NCBI GenBank assembly: GCA_049999805.1
Contig: JBNGIO010005800.1
Coordinates: 125,031-189,030 of the forward strand
Reading direction: 5' to 3'
Length of the DNA stretch: 64,000 nt
From: Folioceros fuciformis
Lineage: Eukaryota; Anthocerotophyta; Anthocerotopsida; Anthocerotales
In this document: in pieces, positions 9,098-18,501 of the stretch
Numbering within the stretch: the first letter of the stretch is position 1
How the letters are laid out: each line of letters begins with the position of its first letter
Program-made: the position numbers and the translations under genes
Notes under the pieces: model-generated
The model's database searches: none
What the model saw: the letters and a program-made list of their open reading frames with translations, nothing else
What the model was told of the DNA's origin: nothing

Positions 9098-12000
9098 ATG
9101 GTGGTGCAGCTGGAGCTATGTCTATCAGCCAAGCCGAGCTCTTATTTGAGGGATGCAGGATGTGTGCTGAGCAACAGCTGCGAGAGCCCAGTTGGGTTAC
9201 AAGGGCAGCGTCATATGGGGTCGTCTGCTGGTGCAAGCACTGGGTACGAGGAGGGGGTGACGAAAAAAGCGCGGCAGGAGCTGCTGTGGCACCATTTCTT
9301 CTCGAACCCCTTGGAGTGGTCGGACAACAGGCCTGAGAGGAAGGGCCCTCGGCATTCTGACTTCAGGCACAAGATCTCCAGGCAGCCTTTGCGGCTGAAC
9401 AGCTCTGACAAGCCAGCTTGGGTGAACTCGCAGCTGGCCAGCAGGGATTATGACCAGGACTCTGAAGTGCAGACCTTGTTGAAGCGCTGCAAGGAGGCAG
9501 AGCTACGCCAGGCTGTGGAGGCGTTGGAGCAGCTGGTGCAGCGGGGATGCTATGTGAGCGACACTCTCTTCTCTCGTGTCCTCAAGAGGTGCGTTGCAAC
9601 AAGAGATCTTGTTAGTGGTAGGCTAGTCCATTCTCTTGCTCTCAAAGGGGGGCGCGAGTCTAATGCATTCTTGGCCACTCACATCATTGGCATGTACGCT
9701 TCCCATGGCAAATTGGAAGACGCCATGCAGGTGTTCGGTCAGGTGACCAATCCCAGCATCTACATGTGGTCTTCCATCATCTTGGCTCATGCTCGACATG
9801 GACAGCCCTCACAGGCCATCAGCTTCTATCGGCAGATGCGGGAATCAGGTGTTGAACCGGACAGCCATATCTTCGTGGCAGCTCTCAAGGCGTGTGCAGC
9901 CGCAAAGAAGTTAAATTTGGGCAAGGAGGTTCATGCTGACATTCAGGCAACTGCTTTCAAGGTGGATGTTTTCGTTGGCAACAGCTTGGTGCACATGTAC
10001 GCTCAATGTGGCAGCTTGGATGATGCTCGCAAAGTGTTTGAAGGTTTGTCCAGAAGAGATGTAGTGACCTGGACTGCTATGATTGCAGGATACAGCCGCC
10101 AGGGGTTGGGGCAAGAAGCTCTAGCTCTGTATGCAAGGATGCAACACGAAGGCCGCACTCCAGCGAATCATGTCACATTTCTGTGCCTTCTCCATGCGTG
10201 TGCAAGTGTGGGAGCACTGCAGCAGGGGAAGGAACTTCACTCGCAGATTCGAGAACGAGGGCTTGAAGCAAATGTAGCCATTGGTAACTACTTAGTGAAC
10301 ATGTATGCGAAGTGCGGGAGCTTGGAGGATGCCCGCAAAGTGTTTGACAGTTTATTATGCAGGGATGTGGTTACATGGACTGCAATGATCGCAGGGTATT
10401 GTCAGCAGGGGCTCGGTGGAGAAGCCCTGGCCCTGTATGGCAGCATGCAATGCGAAGGCATGGTGGAAGCCAATCATGTCACATTTGCATGCCTTCTCCA
10501 GGCTTGTGCAAGTGTGGGAGCACTGCAGCAAGGAAAACAGGTTCACGCACAGATTCGTGAAAGGGGTTTTGAGGCAGATGTGGTGATTGGTAATTCCTTG
10601 GTCAATATGTATGCCAAATGCGGGGCATTAGGCGATGCACGAAAGATCTTTGATGGTCACGTGGGTAGGAAGGATGTGGTGACATGGACTGCCATGATTG
10701 CAGGATATGCCCAGCAGGGGCTTGGTGAGGAAGCGCTTTCTGTGTATGAAGACATGCGGAAGGAAGGAATCACTCCAGCGGATCAGGTTACTTTTGTGTG
10801 TCTTCTTCAAGCATGCTCGAGTGTGGGAGCACTGCAGCACGGGAAGGAGGTGCACTCACAGATTCGGGAAAGAGGCATGGAGGCTGATCCAATCCTTGGC
10901 AGTTGCCTTGTGGACATGTATGCAAAATGTGGATGCGTAGAGGATGCACGTCTTGTGTTTGACAAGCTGCCCAGGAGGGATGTGGTGACATGGACTGCCA
11001 TGATTGCCGGGTATTCCCAGCAGGGGCTCGGTCGGGAAGGTTTGGCTCTTTACGAATGCATGCAGGAAGAGGGCATCACTCCAGCAGATCATGTCACTTT
11101 CATGTGCCTTCTCCAAGCGTGCAGCAGTGTGGGAGCATTCCAGCAGGGGAAGGAGCTTCACTTGCAGATCCGCAAAAGAGGCCTTGAGGGCGATGCATTC
11201 ATAGGCAGCTGCCTTGTGGACATGTATTCCAAATGTGGGAGTATGGCGGATGCCCGTGAAGTGTTCGACGGATTGCTCACGAAGACTTCGGTGACATGGA
11301 CAGCATTGCTGTATGGCTATGCGGAACACAGTGATGCTCACACAGCAATCCAGTGCTTTGTGGACATGCTCCAGCAAGGGGTCCAGCCAGACGAGACAAC
11401 CTTTACGTGTCTTCTTGTGGCCTGCAGTCATGCGGGCCTGGTTCACGAGGGCCAGCGGTTCTTCAGGATGATGGTCGATGAGTATGGAATCTTGCCCTCA
11501 GATCACCACCACTGTTGCATGGTTGATCTTCTCGGCAGATCCGGCAAACTAGAGGAGGCGGAAGTTTTGTTACGAAGTACAATAGCGAGGGATGTTGTTG
11601 GATGGACAGCGCTGCTGACTGCCTGCAAGAGCTACGGTGATGTAGAACGCGGGCAAAGGTGTTTTGATCATCTCGTAGAATTAGCACCTGATCTTGCAAG
11701 CTCCTATCTCCTGTTAGAGAACCTGTACGCAGATGCAGGAAGGTTCGATGACGTAGATAGGATAGAAAGCTTGAGGAAGTCATCCGGTGCTACCAAGAAA
11801 GCTGCCAAAGCGTGCATCGAAGTGGACAAGGAGGTGCATGAGTTCACAGTCGGGGAGGAGAGGTCTGACATATCCGCAAAACTGAGGAGCGTGACTACAC
11901 GGTTGAGGGAGGAAGGAGGACATGTTCCCCACACACAGCTAGTCCTGAAGGCACTGTCCGAGCAAGAGAAGGAGGATGCCTTGTGCGGGCATGCGGAGAA

Positions 12001-12199
12001 ACTTGCTCTGGCATATGGTCTCCTCCACACTCCAGATGGCACCACACTGCTCGTCACCAAAAATCTGCGCATGTGCAACGACTGCCACAGCAGCACCAAG
12101 ATCATGTCACGCCTCGAGAAGCGAGAGATCATCGTGAGAGACAGGCATGGAGTACATCGATTCGTGGATGGCCGTTGTTCTTGTAAAGACGGGCATTAA
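9098..12199 (+). CDS. PPR-DYW protein 3 with decayed PDF-like motif
   Basis: Single-exon ORF of 1033 aa, paralogous to PPR genes 1 and 2. Residues about 60-113 align with their PDF-like motif but have lost key positions: WSDNR for WWDNR, SDF for PDF, LRL for LWL. PPR repeats include the MYASHG unit and five PLS modules (MYAQCG, MYAKCG three times, MYSKCG). One module carries a one-residue insertion (DGHVGRKDVV). The DYW domain keeps HAEKLALAYGLL and CNDCH, has the same altered PG box KKAAKACIEV, and ends CSCKDGH. Predicted organellar RNA-editing factor. The ATG at 9098 matches the paralogues' N-terminal layout. Confidence 0.92.
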   Translation: MVVQLELCLSAKPSSYLRDAGCVLSNSCESPVGLQGQRHMGSSAGASTGYEEGVTKKARQELLWHHFFSNPLEWSDNRPERKGPRHSDFRHKISRQPLRLNSSDKPAWVNSQLASRDYDQDSEVQTLLKRCKEAELRQAVEALEQLVQRGCYVSDTLFSRVLKRCVATRDLVSGRLVHSLALKGGRESNAFLATHIIGMYASHGKLEDAMQVFGQVTNPSIYMWSSIILAHARHGQPSQAISFYRQMRESGVEPDSHIFVAALKACAAAKKLNLGKEVHADIQATAFKVDVFVGNSLVHMYAQCGSLDDARKVFEGLSRRDVVTWTAMIAGYSRQGLGQEALALYARMQHEGRTPANHVTFLCLLHACASVGALQQGKELHSQIRERGLEANVAIGNYLVNMYAKCGSLEDARKVFDSLLCRDVVTWTAMIAGYCQQGLGGEALALYGSMQCEGMVEANHVTFACLLQACASVGALQQGKQVHAQIRERGFEADVVIGNSLVNMYAKCGALGDARKIFDGHVGRKDVVTWTAMIAGYAQQGLGEEALSVYEDMRKEGITPADQVTFVCLLQACSSVGALQHGKEVHSQIRERGMEADPILGSCLVDMYAKCGCVEDARLVFDKLPRRDVVTWTAMIAGYSQQGLGREGLALYECMQEEGITPADHVTFMCLLQACSSVGAFQQGKELHLQIRKRGLEGDAFIGSCLVDMYSKCGSMADAREVFDGLLTKTSVTWTALLYGYAEHSDAHTAIQCFVDMLQQGVQPDETTFTCLLVACSHAGLVHEGQRFFRMMVDEYGILPSDHHHCCMVDLLGRSGKLEEAEVLLRSTIARDVVGWTALLTACKSYGDVERGQRCFDHLVELAPDLASSYLLLENLYADAGRFDDVDRIESLRKSSGATKKAAKACIEVDKEVHEFTVGEERSDISAKLRSVTTRLREEGGHVPHTQLVLKALSEQEKEDALCGHAEKLALAYGLLHTPDGTTLLVTKNLRMCNDCHSSTKIMSRLEKREIIVRDRHGVHRFVDGRCSCKDGH

Positions 12200-12247
12200 G
12201 AGTTTGCCTTCACCTCGTCTTCGCGCAGGACGAAATACGGTCGACCC

Positions 12248-12332
12248 TTTGTAAATGTGACCTCCCTATTATACTTTGTAAATGTTTCCTCCCTATTATA
12301 CTTTGTAAATGTGACCTCCCTAAATGTTATAC
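12248..12332. repeat. 27-bp tandem repeat, three copies
   Basis: Three head-to-tail copies of a unit beginning TTTGTAAATGTGACCTCCCT start at 12248, 12275 and 12302. The third copy runs into the left terminal repeat of the adjoining DNA transposon. Confidence 0.85.
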
Positions 12333-12639
12333 TCCAAAGAGTGAAGTTTGGATACCCTCTAGTTGGGGATTAAAGTTAAATATTATTTTTTAATAAATAT
12401 TATATATTATTTGTTTTATGAAAATAGGTACTCTCAATCATTATAGTTTAATTTTATAAATATTATTTTTATTTTATTTTTATATAAATAAAATGATATA
12501 TATATTATACTTAAAATAACATAGATAATATCAATTTTTAACTTATCCCATTACAATGCGGGACTTGGATGGGGGCCGAAAGTAAGGGGACTTGGATGGG
12601 CCCAAAGTAAGAGAAGGAGGAGAGAACAAGGAGGCTTAA

Positions 12640-13460
12640 AGCAAAGGTGGAAGAAGAGAGCAAGGAGAAGAAGGAAGCAAGAAGTAAGAAGCAATTGGCA
12701 GCAAGGAGCAAGAGGAGCAGGGAGCAAGAAGGAGCAAGAGGAGCAAGAGGGAGCAAGAGGGAGCAAGAGAAGCAAGAGGGAGCAAGAGGGAGCAAGAGGG
12801 AGCAAGAGAAGCAAGAGGGAACAAGAGAAGCAAGAGGAGCAAGAAGAAGCAAGGAGCAATAGGGAGCAAGGAGCAAGAGAAGCAAGAGGGAGCAAGGAGC
12901 AAGAGGGAGCAAGGAGCTAGAGGGAGCAAGGAGCAAGAGGGAGCAAAGAACAAGAGGGAGCAAGGAGCAAGAGGGAGCAAAGAACAAGAGGGAGCAAGGA
13001 GCAATAGGGAGCAAGGAGCAATAGGGAGCAAGGAGCAAGAAGGAGCAAGATGAGCAAGAGGGAGCAAGGAGCAAGAGGGAGCAAGGAGCAATAGGGTGCA
13101 AGGAGCAAGAGGGAGCAAGAGAAGCAAGAGGGAGCAAGGAGNNNNNNNNNNGGTGCAAGGAGCAAGAGGGAGCAAGAGAAGCAAGAGGGAGCAAGGAGCA
13201 ATAGAGTGCAAGGATCAAGAGGGAGCAAGAGAAGCAAGAGGGAGCAAGGAGCAAGAGGGAGCAAGGAGCAAGAGGGAGCAAGGGGCAAGAGGGAGCAAGG
13301 AGCAATAGGGTGCAAGGAGCAAGAAGGAGCAAGAGAAGCAAGAGGGAGCAAGGAGCAATAAAGTGCAAGGATCAAGAGGGAGCAAGAAAAGCAAGAGGGA
13401 GCAAGGAGCAAGAGGGAGCAAGGAGCAAGAGGGAGCAAGGAGCAAGGGGAGAAGGCAAGA
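12640..13460. repeat. Polypurine low-complexity tandem array
   Basis: About 800 bp of variants of GAGCAAGGAGCAAGAGGGAG. The strand bias is extreme: the plus strand is almost all purine. Long open frames across it (LLLLAPSCS-type on the minus strand) are by-products of the repeat, not genes. It contains a 10-N gap. Confidence 0.95.
13142..13151. other. Assembly gap (10 N)
   Basis: Ten unknown bases inside the polypurine array, where collapse or expansion of repeat copies is likely. The true array length is unknown. Confidence 0.99.
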
Positions 13461-13750
13461 GAAAGAGGACCAACATAGGGAGAAGGCAAGAGAGAGAGGA
13501 CCAACAGAGGAGGAGGGAGGGAGCGCGTGAGTACTATACAATGTTGTAAGTATGTACCTATGTATGTATATAGGAGTGTGCGAAGTAAAAAATTATTTTT
13601 CTGTATTTTTTTTAACTAAGTTTGATATTTATTATTTTTATATTATTTTTCATTATTTTTTCTTATTTCATGATAGTCTTAAGCCTGCAAATCCTATAAC
13701 TATCTATCTTGGCAGTTCTTTTTACGGCTTTGTTTTCATGGTTTAGGACG

Positions 13751-14708
13751 ATGGAAGGAAATGTCACTATCTCTGACGATATGTTGTGTGAAATGGGAAA
13801 ACAGTTCTTTGATAGATTACCAGAAGCAGAAAGGTTGGAAAAAGCACTAACATTTTCTCATGGTTGGGTGGCAAAGTTTAAATATCGACATGACATCAAA
13901 AGTTTTGTGAAGCATGGAGAAGTTGCAAGTGCTGACATATTGCAGGTGGTTCAAGATAGAATGGAAGACATTAGAAGTATCATGCAAGGATACGAGCCTC
14001 AGAATATTTTTAACATGGATGAAACAGGGTTGTTCTATAGATTGGAACCGAACAAAACATTAGCAACGAAGAGGCTGAGTGGGAAGAAAACTCCAAAGGA
14101 AAGGCTAATTGTTGCTTTGACAACCAATATGGATGGTAGTTCTAAATTACCACCCTTTGTGATCAACAAATTCTTGAGGCCCAGAGCTTTTACTAGTCGC
14201 AACATTGGACAAGTGGAGAATTTGAGTATTCATTGGTCAACAAACTCAAATGCTTGGATGTCGATGCCTTTATTTGAGTAATTTATTCTCTTTTTTGATG
14301 CGAACATGAGAGTTAGGGGCCATACTAATGTCTTGCTTCTTTTGGATAATGCTCATGTTCATAAATTATCAGCTGAGACACAAAGTAGGCTTCAAATTAC
14401 AAGGGTTGAATTTTTTCCTCTTAATGTTATGGTTCATTACCAACCAATGGATGCAAGCATTATACAGTCTTTTAAGGCCAATTATAGAAAAAGGCTTGTT
14501 TCTTTTAAGACCAATTACAGAAAAAGGCTTGTTTAGGGTTTAGGGTTTAGGGTTTAGGCTTGTTCAGCATCAAATCCAAGAGATTCAAAATGGTAATTCT
14601 CCTCTTATTGATGTATATTATGCTGTGACTATGTTAGAAAAAGCTTGGCGTACCGATGTTAAAGGAAAAATCATTAGAAATTGTTGGAAATACTTTGGGT
14701 TATGGTAA
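13751..14708 (+). pseudogene. Pogo/Tigger-like DDE transposase, broken
   Basis: Family: Tc1/mariner superfamily, pogo branch, with a CENP-B-type DNA-binding helix-turn-helix. From the ATG at 13751 there is an HTH segment (LTFSHGWVAKFKYRHDI). The three acidic positions of the catalytic domain follow: NMDETGLFY, LLLLDNAHVH and HYQPMDASII. The tail LEKAWRTDVKGKIIRNCW follows. The N-terminal half of the DNA-binding region is not recognisable upstream. The frame is broken by a TAA at about 14280 (LFE-stop-FILFFDANM, in frame) and by a telomere-like insertion at about 14534-14555. A segment encoding FKANYRKRLV is also duplicated just before that insertion. The transposase is therefore inactive, though all three catalytic acids survive. 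Codons are AT-rich. Confidence 0.85.
14534..14555 (+). repeat. Interstitial telomere-type insertion in the transposase
   Basis: About three TTTAGGG units sit between two copies of AGGCTTGTT (14525-14533 and 14556-14564). The transposase reading frame resumes directly after the second copy. Confidence 0.85.
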
Positions 14709-15475
14709 GAGAGAGCAAGTGCTAGGATGTTGGATATAGATTTAAATCAACTTAGTTTTGAGACATGGAATGTTAATAGTGATGATGAGCAACAGCAAGA
14801 CAACCAAACAACACCTGAAGATTTGTTTAATAGAAATTACGCAGAAATAGAAATACATCTTTGTTAGTTGAGGGATTTGGGACTTGGCACAACAGGATTG
14901 ACCCCTACTATGTTTACATAAGAATTTGTTGATTATGAGGTAACAAATGTATGTGTTATCTTTCTACTCCGGATGCAAGTGATATATATGGGCTTCCATT
15001 CAACTACCACCCGAAAATGAAGTTATCGATGTTGAAAATTCTACTGAAGAATATTATCAAGAAAGGCCTATTTTAGGTCGTGCTTAAGTGGAAGATGCAC
15101 TTGGGATGATACGCATGTTTTTTGGAACAACAACGAAATGACATGATGTCTACAACTTGGAATTTGCAACAAATTGAGAAAGAAGGTCTAAAGCAAGTTA
15201 GGTCTTCTTTGAAACAAGTAAAAATAACCCATTTTGAAGTTCATTTCTTATTTTATTTATTATAAACTTATAATATTATTAAGTATATAATATTTATATT
15301 ATTTATTTAATAAAATATATAATAAATAAATAACAATATATAATATATTTCACGTTTTAAATATTTTTCATAAATTTAAATATTTTATTTTTAATAAATA
15401 CTTAAATTCTGTAATTGTTACACCTCTTTAAATGTTATCCAATGCCCTACTCCCAACAGGTAACATTTAGGGAGG

Positions 15476-16551
15476 GTGGATTGTATCGCTGACACAAGAC
15501 CATGACTCGGGCTGGTGGAGACCACCGGGGGACGACCAGCGGTGGCCCACTGGATGCATGCGCATGGATCTCGTGCGTGTTTCCACGCAACATCCTCCAC
15601 CGGTTATCGGAAAGGGCCAGGAAGTCCACCAACGTGCAGTACATAAACGGTGTTGTCCACGCGTGTATCCCAGAGTGCTCGAGATCCTCCACCATGAGAT
15701 GACTGCAGTTGGAACGGAAACTGGCTGTTGTGAGTTGGGTGAGCATAAGAGACGGCCGTTGCCTTCATTTTACGAGACTCTCGTGGGCCATGGTTCACAG
15801 AAGTGCCACTCTCCTACGGCTCACAACAGGTGGAGCCTGTGGAGTCAAGGCAACTACATACAGTACTGCCTGAAGCGATGATGTCACTACCTGAATCTGC
15901 CTTGAATTGAACATTGAACTACAATGAGCAAAAGGAGCAGTCTCGGCAGGAGAATTGGTACAACTCGTCGCGTCTCCACGACGTACAGTATGTACTGTGT
16001 GGGCCTCGGTACCGAATCTCCTTTTGTTTCGTCTTCCAAGAGCACGATAACAAGTGCCTTGTGGAACGCACGCTCACAATTCATACGTCTGTAGAGCTCG
16101 CTGACTTGTGTCCATTTCTTGTCGCAGTCGGACTCAAGTCTTAGTCGACACTGCGCAGGTGGCACGTACAGATATGTCGATCAACAGCTTAGAATGGATT
16201 GGTACCAGCTGGCCCGACCTCGTCCATAGAAAAGGATATGGGACCCGTTTCTCCAGTCAGACCAAGACCAGGTCTTCCACATAGGCCAGGAAAGGACCGG
16301 TAGCAGCATGACACAGCACCTGGTGGATGCCCAAAAGCATTTCCGTGATCACATGGAGGATCACCGTCAACGCACCCGGGCACGACTCTAAAGATGAAGG
16401 CGATGTGAGAGTGACGTCGTCTCGGCGTGGCATCACTATGCCTATAAAGCGGCGTCACCAACCATTAATGTCACCGATCAGCTCAGCTGTAGAGGTGCGG
16501 TTGGAAGGCTGCAGGAGGGAAAAGCCTCTTCCGCACAGCAGTGAGGTTGTC
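15476..16551. other. Intergenic, upstream of L-gulonolactone oxidase 1
   Basis: No gene or RNA was recognised. The frame of the downstream oxidase stays open upstream to 16327, but the signal-peptide-bearing start at 16552 is preferred. Confidence 0.5.
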
Positions 16552-18501
16552 ATGGCAGGCAGAGGAGCTTGGAGGACCCTTCTGCTACTCCTCCTGCTGC
16601 TGCTGCTGCGGCGGGGGGAAAGGGTCAGGGCTCAAGGCATCCACTGCCAGGACCATGACAGGACCTGCACCATCTCGTCCCACTTATCGGTCTGGGGAGA
16701 CCGGCAGGAATGCGCGTTTGCTAACGTGGTGCGCCCAACAACTGAACAGGAGCTGGTGCAAGCAGTGGCAAACGCAGTCCGCCATAACCGCAAGGTGAAG
16801 GTCACCCGCGGGTTCCCGCACTCCACCCCGAAGCTCACCTGCCCCGGGAGCAGCACGGGCACCGTCATCTCCACCGAGCGCTACGACGCGTCAATCGTGA
16901 TCGACAAAGACGTCCGGACGGCGACAGTGGGAGCGGGAGCCAAACTCCACGACCTCCTGGAGGCTCTGGCGGACCAGGGGCTGGCTCTCCCGAGTGTGCC
17001 CGTCTGGTCCTTCTTGTCGGTCGTGGGTCTCTTGTCAACGGGAGCCCACGGATCCTCGATGTGGGAGGAATCGCCCCCGCTCCACGACCGCATTGTGTCC
17101 CTCCGCCTGGTGGTGCCGGCCTCGGCCGCGGAAGGGTACGCGAAGGTGCTGGAGATCGGGGTGGGGTCGGATGAGGAGTTGCTGGCCGCGGCCAGGGTCT
17201 CGCTGGGCGTGCTGGGGGCCATCTCACAAGTGACTATCCGGGCGGACGCTGCCTTCAAGCGGAAGCTCAGCTTGNNNNNNNNNNNNNNNNNNNNNNNNNN
17301 NNNNNNNNNNNNNNNNNNNNNNNNNNNNNNNNNNNNNNNNNNNNNNNNNNNNNNNNNNNNNNNNNNNNNNNNNNCCGCGGCCAGGGTCTCGCTGGGCGTG
17401 CTGGGGGCCATCTCCCAGGTCACTGTCCGGGCGGACGCCATCTTCAAGCGGAATCTCAGCTTCGAGAAAGCCTCGGACTCCGACCTCGCAGAGCGCGTCC
17501 TCGCCCACTCTCAGAAGCGCGAATTCGGGGAGATATTCTGGTTCCCGTCGCAGCGCCAGGCCATCTTCCAGCACTCGAGCCGGGTGGAAGCCTCCGTGCC
17601 AGGAGACGACTCCTACGCCATGGCCGCGCTCCTCCCTCTGCCGCTCGAGCCCGTAGTGGCCGCGCGGGAGTTGGAGGAGGCCGCTGAGGCGACCCGGGAC
17701 CGGACCAAGCTCTGCGATCTGGCCCCCACCCTCATCTCCGCGAGCTGGAACACGGATCCGGACGCGCCCCCCCTGGTGGGTCTGAGCCACCGGATGCAGA
17801 CCTCCCAGGCCTGCACCGTCCGGGAGCCCGGGGACGGGACCTACTGCCTATTCGAGGAGCCCAGGATGCACTGGCACGAGACCTCCTTCACCGTGAACGC
17901 CTCCAGGATCGGAGACTACGTCCGGGACATTGCGGCCCTGCGGGACAAGCGCCCTGACAGCCTCTGCGGGCTGGCTTTCGCGTACGGGCTGTGGTTCCGG
18001 TTTGTCCCAGGCCCATCGCGGGCGCTGCTCGGGGAGGCGTGGGACGTGGTGGATGTGAACGCGCTCTACTTCCGCAGCGCGCCGGCGCAGGCGGAGGAGC
18101 CCAGACTGGACCAGGATGTGTACGACGAGATGGAGCAGCTGGCGATGTTGAAGTACCGAGGGACGCCGCATTGGGGAAAGTCCAACCGGCACGTTTCCTT
18201 CCTCGGGGTGAAGGAGAAGCTAGGAGGTCGGGTGGAGCGGTTTGTGGAGGTGATGAAGCGGCTGGACCCTCAGGGTATCTTCTCCAGCCCATGGACCGAC
18301 GCTGTGCTGGGTCTGGGCGGGACGGAGCTCAACGACCTCAGGCCGCTTTGTGGGCTGGAAGGCATGTGCATCTGCCAAACCGATGAGCATTGCAGGCCCA
18401 GCGCTGGGTATTTCTGTCGCCCGGGATTGGTGTTTCCTGAAGCCCGGGTCTGCAGGTTCGAAGCCTCAGAGGCCTCTCGTAGTCTGAAGGACGAATTGTG
18501 A
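16552..18501 (+). CDS. L-gulono-1,4-lactone oxidase-like, secreted (with assembly gap)
   Basis: FAD-dependent aldonolactone oxidase of the VAO family; plant members (GULLO) oxidise L-gulono-1,4-lactone towards ascorbate. It begins with a signal peptide (a run of ten leucines after MAGRGAWRT). The FAD-binding half has VKVTRGFPHSTPKL and STGAHGSS. The C-terminal ALO half has the conserved HWGKSNRHVSF motif. A Cys-rich tail follows (CGLEGMCICQ...CRPGLVF). The start at 16552 was preferred to the upstream in-frame ATG at 16327 because the signal peptide begins there, as in the paralogue at 24149-25921. A 100-N gap interrupts the FAD domain, and about 95 bp before it equal the paralogue exactly, so the protein in that stretch (about residues 210-275) is not trustworthy. 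The real length is probably about 585 aa. Confidence 0.9.
   Translation: MAGRGAWRTLLLLLLLLLLRRGERVRAQGIHCQDHDRTCTISSHLSVWGDRQECAFANVVRPTTEQELVQAVANAVRHNRKVKVTRGFPHSTPKLTCPGSSTGTVISTERYDASIVIDKDVRTATVGAGAKLHDLLEALADQGLALPSVPVWSFLSVVGLLSTGAHGSSMWEESPPLHDRIVSLRLVVPASAAEGYAKVLEIGVGSDEELLAAARVSLGVLGAISQVTIRADAAFKRKLSLXXXXXXXXXXXXXXXXXXXXXXXXXXXXXXXXXXAARVSLGVLGAISQVTVRADAIFKRNLSFEKASDSDLAERVLAHSQKREFGEIFWFPSQRQAIFQHSSRVEASVPGDDSYAMAALLPLPLEPVVAARELEEAAEATRDRTKLCDLAPTLISASWNTDPDAPPLVGLSHRMQTSQACTVREPGDGTYCLFEEPRMHWHETSFTVNASRIGDYVRDIAALRDKRPDSLCGLAFAYGLWFRFVPGPSRALLGEAWDVVDVNALYFRSAPAQAEEPRLDQDVYDEMEQLAMLKYRGTPHWGKSNRHVSFLGVKEKLGGRVERFVEVMKRLDPQGIFSSPWTDAVLGLGGTELNDLRPLCGLEGMCICQTDEHCRPSAGYFCRPGLVFPEARVCRFEASEASRSLKDEL
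17275..17374. other. Assembly gap (100 N) flanked by duplicated sequence
   Basis: A round 100 N, typical of a scaffold join. The 40 bp after the gap repeat a block already present about 195 bp earlier. The 95 bp before it (17180-17274) match the reverse complement of 25208-25302 in the paralogous gene. Confidence 0.99.

Larger units (their letters stand above)
12315..15475. mobile_element. Decayed pogo-like DNA transposon (about 3.2 kb)
   Basis: The ends share an inverted 15-bp match, CCTCCCTAAATGTTA at 12315-12329 and its reverse complement at 15461-15475. A further TTGGATA matches at the same offset inside each end, suggesting imperfect terminal inverted repeats of about 45 bp. The interior is AT-rich, unlike the neighbouring genes, and holds a polypurine array and a broken pogo/Tigger-type transposase. 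No target-site duplication is clear, so the exact ends are uncertain. Confidence 0.65.

Noticed and set aside
12538-13549. Long minus-strand frames rich in LLLLAPSCS
   Set aside because: They arise from the polypurine tandem repeat and cross a 10-N gap; several frames are open at once, so they are not genes.
16327-16551. In-frame 75-codon N-terminal extension of oxidase 1
   Set aside because: The signal peptide starts at 16552 and the paralogue begins at the equivalent place.
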